Numbered from the stretch's first letter, positions 54,607-62,803 are shown. The stretch is DNA of 64,000 nt from Mucilaginibacter sp. OK283 (GCF_900110415.1 NZ_FODR01000008.1:292635-356634); one strand, 5' to 3'. The notes: a model not told the origin generated them from the sequence alone. A program made the numbers and translations.

Positions 54607-55524
54607 TTATTGAAGCTGCTTAAACTCCGAAGGATTATTACCGGCAAAGCGTTTAAAAAAACGACTGAAATGCGAACTGTTGTCAAAGTTCAGCCGCTCG
54701 GCAATTTCCTTGATACTTAAACCGGATGAGGAGAGCAGGTATTGCGCCTCCAGGTACATCCGGTTATGGATAACATGCAGGGCATTTTGGCCGGTCTCGG
54801 CTTTTACAATTTCGGTTAAATACTTTGCCGATATAAACAAAGCATCGGCGTATTCCTGCACTGTTTTAAGAGTTAGGAACTGATCCTCAACCAGCTTCTT
54901 GAATTTATAAACCAGTTGATATTGCTTGCTGAGGTGGCGGGTAGAATGCAGCAGGCAGTTTTCGCAAGCCCGGTTCATTTCGTAAAGCAAATCCGTTAAC
55001 AGCAATCGCAGTATGGGTAAATGGAAAGCGCCTTTCTCCCTGCTTTCGTCGCTTATTTTTTCATAAAGCGCCTTTAACGAGGCGCAACTTTTTTGCGACA
55101 GTCCGTAAATTGGCGGATAATCGGGGTTTACCTCCAACAGGTTATCCAGTATGTTTTCTTTAAGCAGGTTATTGGTCAGGAATTCCTTTTTAAACAACAC
55201 CTCGTACAATAACAAATCGGGCGACGCATCTTCAAAGGAAGTTATAAACTGGGGCGATACCAGGTGGATAGAATTGGTATATACCTCGAACACAAAATGA
55301 CCGATTGTTTTTTTACAGCTACCCCTTAAACATAAACTCACCGAGTAATAATCTGTTTTAACAGGCAAACCATGTGTAAGCCCCGGCTGATTATTGAGCA
55401 CAGCAAAATCGTCCTGGTTCCAGCCATCGTTAACAATCCCAAAATCGGGCGCATGATCGCCTGCCAATGCCAGGTGCTTTTTTAGCGTTGATGGAATATC
55501 TAAAACGGTGATCTTATCGCTCAT
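54607..55524 (-). CDS. AraC-family transcriptional regulator
   Basis: 305 residues. An N-terminal cupin-like sensory domain spans about 1-190. The C-terminal AraC/XylS double helix-turn-helix is clear: VQEYADALFISAKYLTEIVK (first HTH), GLSIKEIAERLNFDNSSHFS and RFFKRFAGNNPSEFKQ (second HTH and signature). The effector is unknown. It is 9 nt downstream of ispG on the same strand, so partly co-transcribed. Confidence 0.92.
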   Translation of the reverse strand: MSDKITVLDIPSTLKKHLALAGDHAPDFGIVNDGWNQDDFAVLNNQPGLTHGLPVKTDYYSVSLCLRGSCKKTIGHFVFEVYTNSIHLVSPQFITSFEDASPDLLLYEVLFKKEFLTNNLLKENILDNLLEVNPDYPPIYGLSQKSCASLKALYEKISDESREKGAFHLPILRLLLTDLLYEMNRACENCLLHSTRHLSKQYQLVYKFKKLVEDQFLTLKTVQEYADALFISAKYLTEIVKAETGQNALHVIHNRMYLEAQYLLSSSGLSIKEIAERLNFDNSSHFSRFFKRFAGNNPSEFKQLQ

Positions 55525-55533
55525 AAATTAGGG

Positions 55534-57594
55534 TTATTCCTGCTCAACCCAGTTTCCGTCGTCTTTAATGATGCCTATAAGCTCATCTAAAGCGTTTGCT
55601 GCGCTGATGTTTTTCTTTACGGCTTCTTTACCACGGTAAAGGGTGATTTTATCGGTACCCGAACCAACGTAGCCATAATCGGCATCCGCCATTTCGCCGG
55701 GACCATTTACGATGCAGCCCATAATACCAATCTTCAGCCCTTTAAGGTGACTTGTGCGGCTGCGGATCATCTGCGTGGTAATCATCAAATCAAACAACGT
55801 ACGCCCGCAACTTGGGCAACTGATATATTCTGTTTTGGAAATGCGCGAACGCGTAGCCTGCAAAATACCAAAAGCTGTAGAAGTAATTACTTTGGTATCA
55901 ACCTCAGGTGCCTCAATCCAAATGCCATCGCCAAAGCCATCAACCAATAAAGCGCCAAGGTCGGTGGCGGCGTAGAGCTGCAGTTTAGATGTGAGATCAG
56001 TTGTGTTACGCCCATGGTCCATGATCGATGGTCCATGGTCTTTTTCAAACCCATAGCTCCTTTTTACTATAACCGGCACTTCCAAACCCAGTTCTTCCAT
56101 TTTGAAGAAGAAGTGGCGTTGGTCGGCCATGCCGTGCAGGGCGTTGGTTTCTAAAACAAATACCAGCGAATTATCAAACGGTAATGAGCCGAACTCTTCC
56201 GAATCAATATCTTCCGGAAACAGTTTCACCAGGTTTAATGCTGATGTTTTGTTGGTGGCCCCAATATATTCCTTCAGCGTAAATAATGGGTGACAAAGGG
56301 TTTTATCAACCAGTTTTAACCAGGTTTGGTAGTTATAAATCTGCTTTAAGTTACCTGGCAGGTTAAACGATGGCAGCTCATCTGCCAGGTAAACAAAATC
56401 AACCGATTGCTCGGCCATGTTATATTTATCCAGCAAGGGCGAGTAGATATAACCGGCATCCGCCATAATACCAGGATCTTTCAAGTTCTTCATTGACAGA
56501 TCGAGCACCACCCTTGGCACCATGTGCCCGCCAATGAAAGCATTAGCCTCGTAGGTGTGGCGTTTTTTGTATTCGTAGGGATTATGCGTTTGAGGCGAAA
56601 GGTGAAAGGTGAAAGGTGAAAGGTTCTTATCGGTAATAATCTCATTGCCTTTTGCCTTTAACCTTTCGCCTTTAACCTCCTTCTCCCTTAAAGAGTAGCG
56701 CTTCACCAACTCGATAGCCACGGGCGCTTCTGCCTCAGGTTCTTCGGTTAATGATACGCGAACGGTATCGCCAAGGCCGTCTTCCAATAAGGTGCCTATG
56801 CCTACGGCAGATTTAATGCGGCCGTCCTCGCCGTCGCCGGCTTCGGTTACGCCAAGGTGCAGGGGATAGTTCATGCCTTCGGCAACCATGGTTTCTACCA
56901 GCAGGCGATAGGCCTGCACCATTACCTGCGGATTGCTCGATTTCATGCTGATTACCAAATTATAATAATTCAGCGTTTCGCACATGCGCATAAACTCCAT
57001 AGCCGATTCAACCATCCCTTGCGGGGTATCGCCATAACGGCTCATGATCCTGTCGCTTAAGCTACCGTGGTTGGTGCCAATGCGCATGGCGGTGCCATAC
57101 TCTTTGCAGATGTTTACCAGCGGCGCAAACTTCTGGTAAATGCGTTCAAGTTCGCCCTGGTATTCCAGGTCGGTATAATCAATCTGGTCGAATTTCTTTT
57201 TATCGGCGTAGTTGCCGGGGTTAACGCGTACTTTTTCGACAATACGCGCAGCCACTTCAGCGGCGTTTGGTGTAAAGTGAATATCGGCCACCAGGGGTAC
57301 ATTATACCCACGGGCACGGAGCTGTTTTTTTATCTCGGCCAGGTTTTTGGCCTCTTTAATACTGGGTGCGGTAATGCGTACATACTCGCAACCGGCATCA
57401 ACCATGCGGATAGATTGCTCAACGGTACCAATGGTATCCATGGTATCGGTAGTGGTCATGCTTTGTATGCGGATGGGGTTATTGCCGCCCATGGGCACAT
57501 CGCCAATGTTTACCTCGCGGGTAACAAAACGCGAATATTCGGTTAACGAATTACAATAACGGCCTTGCAGCAATTTAACAGCATCAGTATTCAT
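55534..57594 (-). CDS. ispG: 4-hydroxy-3-methylbut-2-enyl-diphosphate synthase (long form)
   Basis: 686 residues. The N-terminal TIM barrel (REVNIGDVPMGGNNPIRIQS, EYVRITAPSIKEAKNLAEIK, LVADIHFTPN, KVRVNPGNYADK, SLTEEPEAEAPVA) ends near residue 295. A large extra domain typical of Bacteroidota, Chlamydia and plants follows, then the C-terminal iron-sulfur domain with CPSC (about 600) and GIMGCIVNGPGEMADADYG. It makes HMBPP in the MEP isoprenoid pathway. Two quasi-palindromic DNA elements lie in frame inside the gene: codons for about residues 303-333 and about 516-530. They add RLKAKGNEIITDKNLSPFT-like and HGPSIMDHGRN peptide stretches. The gene starts at ATG 57594, 22 nt after a TAAATTTG box. 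Confidence 0.95.
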   Translation of the reverse strand: MNTDAVKLLQGRYCNSLTEYSRFVTREVNIGDVPMGGNNPIRIQSMTTTDTMDTIGTVEQSIRMVDAGCEYVRITAPSIKEAKNLAEIKKQLRARGYNVPLVADIHFTPNAAEVAARIVEKVRVNPGNYADKKKFDQIDYTDLEYQGELERIYQKFAPLVNICKEYGTAMRIGTNHGSLSDRIMSRYGDTPQGMVESAMEFMRMCETLNYYNLVISMKSSNPQVMVQAYRLLVETMVAEGMNYPLHLGVTEAGDGEDGRIKSAVGIGTLLEDGLGDTVRVSLTEEPEAEAPVAIELVKRYSLREKEVKGERLKAKGNEIITDKNLSPFTFHLSPQTHNPYEYKKRHTYEANAFIGGHMVPRVVLDLSMKNLKDPGIMADAGYIYSPLLDKYNMAEQSVDFVYLADELPSFNLPGNLKQIYNYQTWLKLVDKTLCHPLFTLKEYIGATNKTSALNLVKLFPEDIDSEEFGSLPFDNSLVFVLETNALHGMADQRHFFFKMEELGLEVPVIVKRSYGFEKDHGPSIMDHGRNTTDLTSKLQLYAATDLGALLVDGFGDGIWIEAPEVDTKVITSTAFGILQATRSRISKTEYISCPSCGRTLFDLMITTQMIRSRTSHLKGLKIGIMGCIVNGPGEMADADYGYVGSGTDKITLYRGKEAVKKNISAANALDELIGIIKDDGNWVEQE
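56010..56040. repeat. Short-word palindrome inside ispG (CCATGGTCCATGATC type)
   Basis: CCATGGTCCATGATCGATGG continues with TCCATGG, a nearly self-complementary unit at codons for about residues 518-528 of ispG. The ATGATC and CCATGG words resemble those of the intergenic element at 24770-24917. The reading frame stays open through it. Confidence 0.72.
56592..56679. repeat. Short-word quasi-palindrome inside ispG (GGTGAAA words)
   Basis: The left arm is GGCGAAA plus GGTGAAA three times (56593-56622). The right arm 56645-56678 has TTGCCTTTTGCCTTTAACC and TTTCGCCTTTAACC, the complement with small changes. It encodes residues about 305-334 in the linker between the TIM barrel and the extra domain. 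Confidence 0.8.
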
Positions 57595-57616
57595 GCAGCG
57601 GATAATTAATAAGCTG

Positions 57617-57624
57617 CAAATTTA
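57617..57624 (-). promoter_or_regulatory. Candidate -7 element of ispG (TAAATTTG on minus strand)
   Basis: CAAATTTA on the plus strand reads TAAATTTG on the minus strand, matching TAnnTTTG, and lies 22 nt before the ispG ATG. No clear -33 box. Confidence 0.4.
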
Positions 57625-57736
57625 ACGATTATGTTGGGGAATAAGTTGTTTGGATGTAAATGATAAATTAATGGACTGTTAAGTTATGGCGAGGATATAA
57701 TTTATATTTTAGGGATGAATAACCTTATCGTTAAAA

Positions 57737-58600
57737 ATGAAAAAACTCATTTTCTCCTGTTTAATACTTTTGCTCATTATCTCTTGTAAAAGCAATACAA
57801 AACCAACAAATGCCAATTCTTTATCGGCAACCCAACCATTAAATACAACCGAGGCTTTAATTCAAAAGTTTGCGCCCATCATTCAGGGATTTTGGGTAAA
57901 AAGCGACTATGTAACAGCTATTACTCATAGCCGGTCGCCTTACGCATCAAGGAAGTCCTTAGACGGATTGGCGGCTATTGAGATTAAGATGGACTCCTTA
58001 AAAAAAGACAGTGTTTTAGCCGGTGCAAGCTTAAATAATCATGAAGGATACCAGTTTGCCGTATTGTTTAAAGCAGGTCATAAATCTAATTCCATAGAAA
58101 CACACATGCCCGATTGGAATGTAAACACCAATTTTTATGAACTTGGTTATACCGTAAATGGCAAAGATACAACCCTGGTAATGTATCATTATAATAAGAA
58201 CAATCGCCTGTTAGATAGTGTAGCTTACACTAAAGTATTAAACAACTACGCTTACAATTACATGGATTACGGGATATCTTACTTAACTAACAAAGCGCTT
58301 ATCAGCGGGAGATATACTACAACAGACTCTACCGGCACTGCTTTAAAAGTAGAATTTAACGATGAGGGGAAAGTTTTGGGATTTTTAGAATTTGTAAAGT
58401 ATGATATTAATACCGACTTTGTTGCAGGCCCAGAAAACGATCTTGATCAGATCTATTTTGATGATTATGAAAAAAATCAAAAGCAATTTTTATTTAAGAT
58501 AAAGGCTGATACATTGAACCTTTATGACGTAAATAAAAGTGCCGATTCGATACACCTTGTTTGGGGAAAACTTAAATACAAACTGGTGAGAGTGAAGTAG
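57737..58600 (+). CDS. Lipoprotein, hypothetical
   Basis: 287 residues. The lipoprotein signal is FSCLILLLIISC, with the lipid-attached Cys at residue 17. The mature protein has many short strands (KVLGFLEFVKYDINTDF; FLFKIKADTLNLYDV) and begins with a low-complexity linker (KSNTKPTNANSL). It may be a periplasmic or surface lipoprotein; no family was recognised. It is convergent with the toxin cluster (9 nt between stops). Confidence 0.7.
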   Translation: MKKLIFSCLILLLIISCKSNTKPTNANSLSATQPLNTTEALIQKFAPIIQGFWVKSDYVTAITHSRSPYASRKSLDGLAAIEIKMDSLKKDSVLAGASLNNHEGYQFAVLFKAGHKSNSIETHMPDWNVNTNFYELGYTVNGKDTTLVMYHYNKNNRLLDSVAYTKVLNNYAYNYMDYGISYLTNKALISGRYTTTDSTGTALKVEFNDEGKVLGFLEFVKYDINTDFVAGPENDLDQIYFDDYEKNQKQFLFKIKADTLNLYDVNKSADSIHLVWGKLKYKLVRVK

Positions 58601-58609
58601 CTTATTTTA

Positions 58610-58801
58610 TTAGAACAGCTTTTCAACATCTACACTGACACCTTTTCCTGCATTTAAGTCTTCTTCGCCTTGTAAAATCATGTTTACAAATTGAGGATCG
58701 TAAGTGCTTTCTTCTTCAAAAGGGATGTTAAATGCCTTCATCAAACCTTTTAAAGCATTATACTTTTCTTTATTATCAGGATAAATAACTAAAGTGGTCA
58801 T
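58610..58801 (-). CDS. Small DUF2683-like protein (antitoxin-like)
   Basis: 63 residues, acidic. MTTLVIYPDNKEKYNALKGL at the N-terminus, then AFNIPFEEE and a C-terminal EDLNAGKGVSVDVEKLF. This pattern is common for DUF2683-type small proteins that occur next to RelE/ParE toxins in Bacteroidota. It lies 7 nt downstream of the toxin gene. It is unusual here because a separate antitoxin gene already lies upstream of the toxin. Confidence 0.68.
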   Translation of the reverse strand: MTTLVIYPDNKEKYNALKGLMKAFNIPFEEESTYDPQFVNMILQGEEDLNAGKGVSVDVEKLF

Positions 58802-58808
58802 ATAGGTT

Positions 58809-59108
58809 TTAAATTTCTATATCCAATAATCTTGAACCGTGCACAATTCTAATAATATTGATGTTCTTTTCATCAACAATTTGGTATATGATCCGATATT
58901 TGTTTAGCAGCAATTCCCGCACAGATCTGTTATTGATTTCCCGGACAAATTTTCCCGACATCGGGTAATGATAGAGTTGATCGATTTTATCAAATATCTT
59001 ATTAATGAAGCGTCTCGCTATATATTCAGAGTCTTGAGAGATATAAGTTTCAATATCTAAAAGATCAGCGTAAGCCGATTCAGTAATTGTAATATTTACT
59101 GGTTCCAC
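58809..59108 (-). CDS. RelE/ParE family toxin
   Basis: 99 residues. ITESAYADLLDIETYISQDS, RFINKIFDKIDQLYHYPMSG, RSVRELLLNKYRIIYQI and NIIRIVHGSRLLDIEI follow the ParE/RelE pattern, including the C-terminal VHGSR. It overlaps the end of the antitoxin gene by 13 nt. The first gene of the operon is the antitoxin at 59278. It could be a gyrase poison or an mRNA interferase; not decided. Confidence 0.85.
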   Translation of the reverse strand: MEPVNITITESAYADLLDIETYISQDSEYIARRFINKIFDKIDQLYHYPMSGKFVREINNRSVRELLLNKYRIIYQIVDEKNINIIRIVHGSRLLDIEI

Positions 59109-59278
59109 TTATCGATAAACTTTTTTTTAACTTCTTTATAATCCAATACTTTACCCTCAGCAACATCTTGCAATCCCTTCTCAACTTTTTCGACAAACAA
59201 TAGTCTTTCAATCAGTTTTTCAGTATCAAACTCTTCATCAAACGAATCAAGGGTTTCAATAACGGTGGTCTTTTTCAT
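59096..59278 (-). CDS. Putative antitoxin
   Basis: 60 residues, acidic at the N-terminus (TLDSFDEEFDTEKLIERLLF) and ending EGKVLDYKEVKKKFIDKWNQ, similar in layout to the antitoxin at 9029. It is the first gene in the operon, overlapping the toxin gene by 13 nt, which supports coupled translation. Confidence 0.75.
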   Translation of the reverse strand: MKKTTVIETLDSFDEEFDTEKLIERLLFVEKVEKGLQDVAEGKVLDYKEVKKKFIDKWNQ

Positions 59279-59324
59279 CTGATTTAATTATATAAGCTAA
59301 TATACAAAATAATTAATTACCCCC

Positions 59325-59936
59325 TCAAAACAACCTCTCCTTAATCACGAGCGTGCCAGCCATCATATCATGTAAACATTGCTGCTTCTTGTTAAAAAAC
59401 GCCATGAGGTAACCGATAAAAAATGTAAGTACCGAAAATATTTTGCACAGGCTACGGGCTACGGCTTTGCCAAAAGTAATGCGTTCGCCGTTCATGTCAA
59501 CCACTTTTATTTTGAGCATCAGTTTGCCGTAGGTGGCCTGTTTGACCGAGCTTTCCATCACCATATGGTAAATGATCTTGGCAAATGGTACGCAAGCCAA
59601 TAAACCAAAACTGGCTGTCATGCGCGTTTCCTTATCCTGCAATATCAATAATACCACTACAAAAATAACCACCACAAATGCGCCGAAAACGATAAACCAA
59701 TCTAAAAACGAAGCCAGCAATCGCTGGTCGAAACTGCCGAAATATTGCATAAGCAGGGCGGGTTTGGCAAAGCCGAAAAGGTCCCGCAGTTCGGCAATTT
59801 CCTGGGCTTCCTTGTAATCGGGCATTTCGGGCGTTTTTACAAAGTCGGCAGGTTTTATTTTTCTGGCTTTTAGTTCATCAATACTGAAAGGCCCTTCGGG
59901 CTTACCATTGATCACTAAAATGTAGTTTGGATGCAT
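59325..59936 (-). CDS. GYF_2-RDD membrane protein
   Basis: 203 residues. The first about 60 form a GYF_2-type domain (YILVINGKPEGPFSIDELKA, then KPADFVKTPEM). An RDD domain follows, with RLLASFLDWFIVFGAFVVVI, a second membrane segment (FGLLACVPFAKIIYHMV), YGKLMLKIKVVDMNGERITF and a third segment ending in LHDMMAGTLVIKE. RDD proteins are membrane proteins of mostly unknown role. It lies upstream of the toxin cluster on the same strand with a 46-nt gap. Confidence 0.87.
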   Translation of the reverse strand: MHPNYILVINGKPEGPFSIDELKARKIKPADFVKTPEMPDYKEAQEIAELRDLFGFAKPALLMQYFGSFDQRLLASFLDWFIVFGAFVVVIFVVVLLILQDKETRMTASFGLLACVPFAKIIYHMVMESSVKQATYGKLMLKIKVVDMNGERITFGKAVARSLCKIFSVLTFFIGYLMAFFNKKQQCLHDMMAGTLVIKERLF

Positions 59937-59987
59937 GTGCAGGAGCTTTTCTGTTAAGAATACTTTTGGTGCGAAAAGTTACAAATT

Positions 59988-60096
59988 TAGTATCAAGTCG
60001 CAAGTATCGAGTATCAAGTACTTTGCATGTTGTTTAGAATTTTACTCTTCTCGATCCAAAAAAAATCTTGATACTTGATACTAAATACTTGCTACT
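59988..60096. repeat. Short-word quasi-palindrome (AAGTATCGAGTATC words)
   Basis: The left arm (59988-60022) has TAGTATCAAGTCGCAAGTAT, CGAGTATCAAGTAC. The right arm (60066-60096) has CTTGATACTTGATACTAAAT, ACTTGC. It lies between the RDD gene and the pentapeptide gene. Confidence 0.78.
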
Positions 60097-60101
60097 ATCC
60101 T

Positions 60102-60668
60102 ATGCTTTACGAGGACGAAACATTTACCAAAGCCCCTGCCGCGCAGCTTACGGGGCGCAACCATACCTACGAAAACTGTAAATTCATCAGCTGCGATCTG
60201 TCGCATGCTAACCTGTACGGTTTGGTTTTTATCGACTGTGTATTTGATGGCTGCAACCTGGCGCTGGCCGATGCCACTGATACAGGCTTTCAAAACATCA
60301 GGTTTAAAGATTGCAAACTAAGCGGACTAAACTTTGGCAAAGCCCGCGACTTTCTGTTCGAGGTGTACTTTGAGAACTGCATTTTAGATAACGCCATCTT
60401 CTACAAAAAGAAAAACAAAAAAGGCCGGTTTACTGATTGCTCCATGACGGAGACTGACCTCACCGAAGCAGATTTAACCGAGGCTAAATTCATCAATTGC
60501 AACCTTAACCGGGCTTTTTTCAGCCGCACCATATTGAAGGGGGCCGACCTGCGCAGCTCCTACAACTACACCATCGACCCGGATGATAATATGATTAAAA
60601 AAGCCATGTTCTCGCTACATGGCGTGCCTGGCCTGCTGGCCAAATACGATATTAAAATTGAGGAATAA
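60102..60668 (+). CDS. Pentapeptide-repeat protein
   Basis: 188 residues from ATG 60102, just after the word repeat (an upstream in-frame TTG lies inside the repeat and is not used). It has pentapeptide-repeat turns with A/C-x-L/F-x-x spacing: CDLSHANLYGLVFIDC, CVFDGCNLALADATDTGF, NCILDNAIFYKK, ETDLTEADLTEAKFINCNL. The right-handed quadrilateral helix of this fold can mimic DNA (Qnr, MfpA-like); resistance is not implied. The C-terminus ends GLLAKYDIKIEE. Confidence 0.85.
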   Translation: MLYEDETFTKAPAAQLTGRNHTYENCKFISCDLSHANLYGLVFIDCVFDGCNLALADATDTGFQNIRFKDCKLSGLNFGKARDFLFEVYFENCILDNAIFYKKKNKKGRFTDCSMTETDLTEADLTEAKFINCNLNRAFFSRTILKGADLRSSYNYTIDPDDNMIKKAMFSLHGVPGLLAKYDIKIEE

Positions 60669-60714
60669 TATTCTGGCAGATATTTAGTTATATGTATTCT
60701 TTGGGATAAACCTT

Positions 60715-61500
60715 ATGCGAAAAATTGTATTACTTGTTGGATTATTGGTAACTATGGTAATATTTAGGGTGGCTGCCCAAGGCGACTATTTAGATCACCA
60801 TGACCGGGATTATTATTTCAAACGTTTTAATGCGCTTAACTCTGCAATTTTAAAAGGCGGAGTAAAGAAAGATGCGTTTGTTAAGCAGTTTGATACTCTT
60901 TTTCATGCAATGTACACTTTTGATGCCATGAAGAGCACCATAATTATCCCACTATACCATAATCAATGGGTGTTTCCATTAAAAGGTTATAAAGTTAACG
61001 CTATCGGCGGCAATGGAGATGGTTACTCAGATAAAGGATATCATTTTCTTGACGGCAATAAACACACTGCCCATCCTGCACATGATATTTTTATTAGAGA
61101 TAAAAACCAGGATTGTATGGATGATTATGCGAAGAAACCTGTAGATGTGCTTGCTGTTAGAGGCGGCTGGGTAGTAGCTTGTTCTGATACATGGGATGTG
61201 AACAGCAATCTCCGTGGAGGAAAATATATTTGGATCTATCATCCTAAAGATCTTTCAGGAAGGCCTGAAGGCCTTAAAGGAGGCTACTTTACCTACTACG
61301 CCCACAACAGCGCCATCTTTGTAAAACCCGGACAAGAAGTTAAACCCGGCCAAAAAATAGCCGAAGTTGGCCGCACCGGTTACAATGCTTATAAAAAACG
61401 CTCGCCAACACATTTGCATTTTTCGGCGTTCAGGCTGGTTGATGATATCCCTGTGCCCTTTAACCCCTATCAGCAATTAAAAAAAGCTAAAACATTATGA
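60715..61500 (+). CDS. M23 family peptidase
   Basis: 261 residues. Signal peptide KIVLLVGLLVTMVIFRVAA then Q. The metallopeptidase core has HPAHDIFIRD (HxxxD), an Ala-Gly-rich strand GGKYIWIYHPKD and THLHFSAFRL with the HxH metal site. It cleaves peptide bonds of peptidoglycan or glycine-rich chains in the periplasm. The gene ends ATGA, overlapping the start of the DUF4846 gene (61497), so the two are co-translated. Confidence 0.9.
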   Translation: MRKIVLLVGLLVTMVIFRVAAQGDYLDHHDRDYYFKRFNALNSAILKGGVKKDAFVKQFDTLFHAMYTFDAMKSTIIIPLYHNQWVFPLKGYKVNAIGGNGDGYSDKGYHFLDGNKHTAHPAHDIFIRDKNQDCMDDYAKKPVDVLAVRGGWVVACSDTWDVNSNLRGGKYIWIYHPKDLSGRPEGLKGGYFTYYAHNSAIFVKPGQEVKPGQKIAEVGRTGYNAYKKRSPTHLHFSAFRLVDDIPVPFNPYQQLKKAKTL

Positions 61501-62261
61501 GAGTTATTTTAATGCTCATGGTATTGGGGTTGATGAGCAGCCCGGTAAAAACCGACAATGTTATTACCCGTTTTAAGCCCCCTGCTGGTTATAAACAAAG
61601 TGCAGTGTCACCCGGTAGCTTCAGTGCCTGGCTGCAGGCGGTACCGCTTAAACCTTACGGATCGCAATGCCTCACCTACCAGGGTAAGGTGGCCCGCACC
61701 GAAGCTTATACTGCGGGCATAGTTGATTTGAGCGTTGGCCAGTATGACCTGCAGCAATGTGCCGATGCTGTGATGCGCCTACGCGGCGAGTACCTATATA
61801 GCCAAAAGAAGTACGATAAAATCTCCTTCAACTTTACCAGTGGTTTCCGTTGCGATTTTGTGCATTATGCCAATGGCTACCGTTACAGTAATGACCGTTG
61901 GATACTGAAAGCAAAAAAAGACTATGGCTACGATAACTTTATGCGATACATGACCCTGGTATTTAGTTATGCCGGCACCCTATCGCTGCAAAAAGAATTG
62001 AAAACCGTAAGTAATCCATCAACCTTAAAAACAGGCGATGTGTTTATTAAAGGCGGTTCGCCGGGGCATTGTTTTATAGTGATGAATGTGGTAGAAGATG
62101 CGGCCCATCATAAAAAATTCCTGCTGGCACAAAGCTATATGCCAGCGCAAAGCATCCAACTGCTTCAATACCAGGAAAACCCCTGGTTTAGCCTTGATGA
62201 ACCAGCCTATATCCTTTATGGCGAACTGGTAAGTCCCGGATATTTAAAACGTTTTGAGTGA
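61497..62261 (+). CDS. DUF4846 protein
   Basis: 254 residues. Signal peptide VILMLMVLGLMSSPVKT. DUF4846 features: FSAWLQAVPLKPYGS, DLSVGQYDLQQCADAVMRLR, FTSGFRCDFVHYANGYRY, DVFIKGGSPGHCFIVMNVVE, AQSYMPAQSIQLLQY. It is a secreted protein of unknown function. Translation is coupled to the M23 peptidase by a 4-nt ATGA overlap, so a shared role in cell-wall metabolism is likely (inference). Confidence 0.88.
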   Translation: MRVILMLMVLGLMSSPVKTDNVITRFKPPAGYKQSAVSPGSFSAWLQAVPLKPYGSQCLTYQGKVARTEAYTAGIVDLSVGQYDLQQCADAVMRLRGEYLYSQKKYDKISFNFTSGFRCDFVHYANGYRYSNDRWILKAKKDYGYDNFMRYMTLVFSYAGTLSLQKELKTVSNPSTLKTGDVFIKGGSPGHCFIVMNVVEDAAHHKKFLLAQSYMPAQSIQLLQYQENPWFSLDEPAYILYGELVSPGYLKRFE

Positions 62262-62379
62262 TCATGGTCATTTATTAAATTATACCCTGCCTGTACATTT
62301 GCATGCCCCTTTAAAACAATTGCGTTTGCCAAAGGGGTATGGATATTGATAATAAATGTATAGTTAACCAATAGTGATC

Positions 62380-62643
62380 ATGAGAGATTTTTTTATAAAT
62401 AGCCTGCACGTTTTTGTTATCGTAATTGTAGGTGGTTTCTTCATATTCGGGACCATGGCATTAATGGGTAAGTTTGATCATTGGGATTCGCGTTTTATCA
62501 AAAAAGCACAACATGCTTTCAATCGCCTAAGGCGTTACTTTGACCGGAAACATACCAGGCAACAAGATAATCATAAGGATACGCGCCATGAGCACCACGC
62601 ACATCACGAAACGCATACAAATGACGATCAAACTATTAAGTAA
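62380..62643 (+). CDS. Small membrane protein with His-rich tail
   Basis: 87 residues from ATG 62380 (a GTG lies 6 nt upstream). One membrane helix (VFVIVIVGGFFIFGTMALMG) is followed by a basic stretch (KKAQHAFNRLRRYFDRKH) and a tail of about 25 residues with eight or more His (EHHAHHETHTND). The tail may bind metal ions. No family recognised. It is 118 nt after DUF4846. Confidence 0.62.
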   Translation: MRDFFINSLHVFVIVIVGGFFIFGTMALMGKFDHWDSRFIKKAQHAFNRLRRYFDRKHTRQQDNHKDTRHEHHAHHETHTNDDQTIK

Positions 62644-62691
62644 GCCAGGTCGATATTATAATGTCATTAAACTATGGGATCACGAACAATT

Positions 62692-62778
62692 TAAATATTG
62701 AACACCGAATGTCCAATATCGAATAATGAAGGAAAAAACTTCGATGTTGGACATTCAAAATTCATTATTCGATATTAT
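62692..62778. repeat. Short-word quasi-palindrome (ATCGAATAATGAA words)
   Basis: The left arm has AATATTGAACACCGAATGTC followed by CAATATCGAATAATGAAG. The right arm reads, in complement, AATATCGAATAATGAA, TTTTGAATGTCCAACATCG. The same words appear in swapped order on the two arms. Confidence 0.78.
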
Positions 62779-62803
62779 TTGGCCATCTGTTTTTGTTAAC
62801 CTA

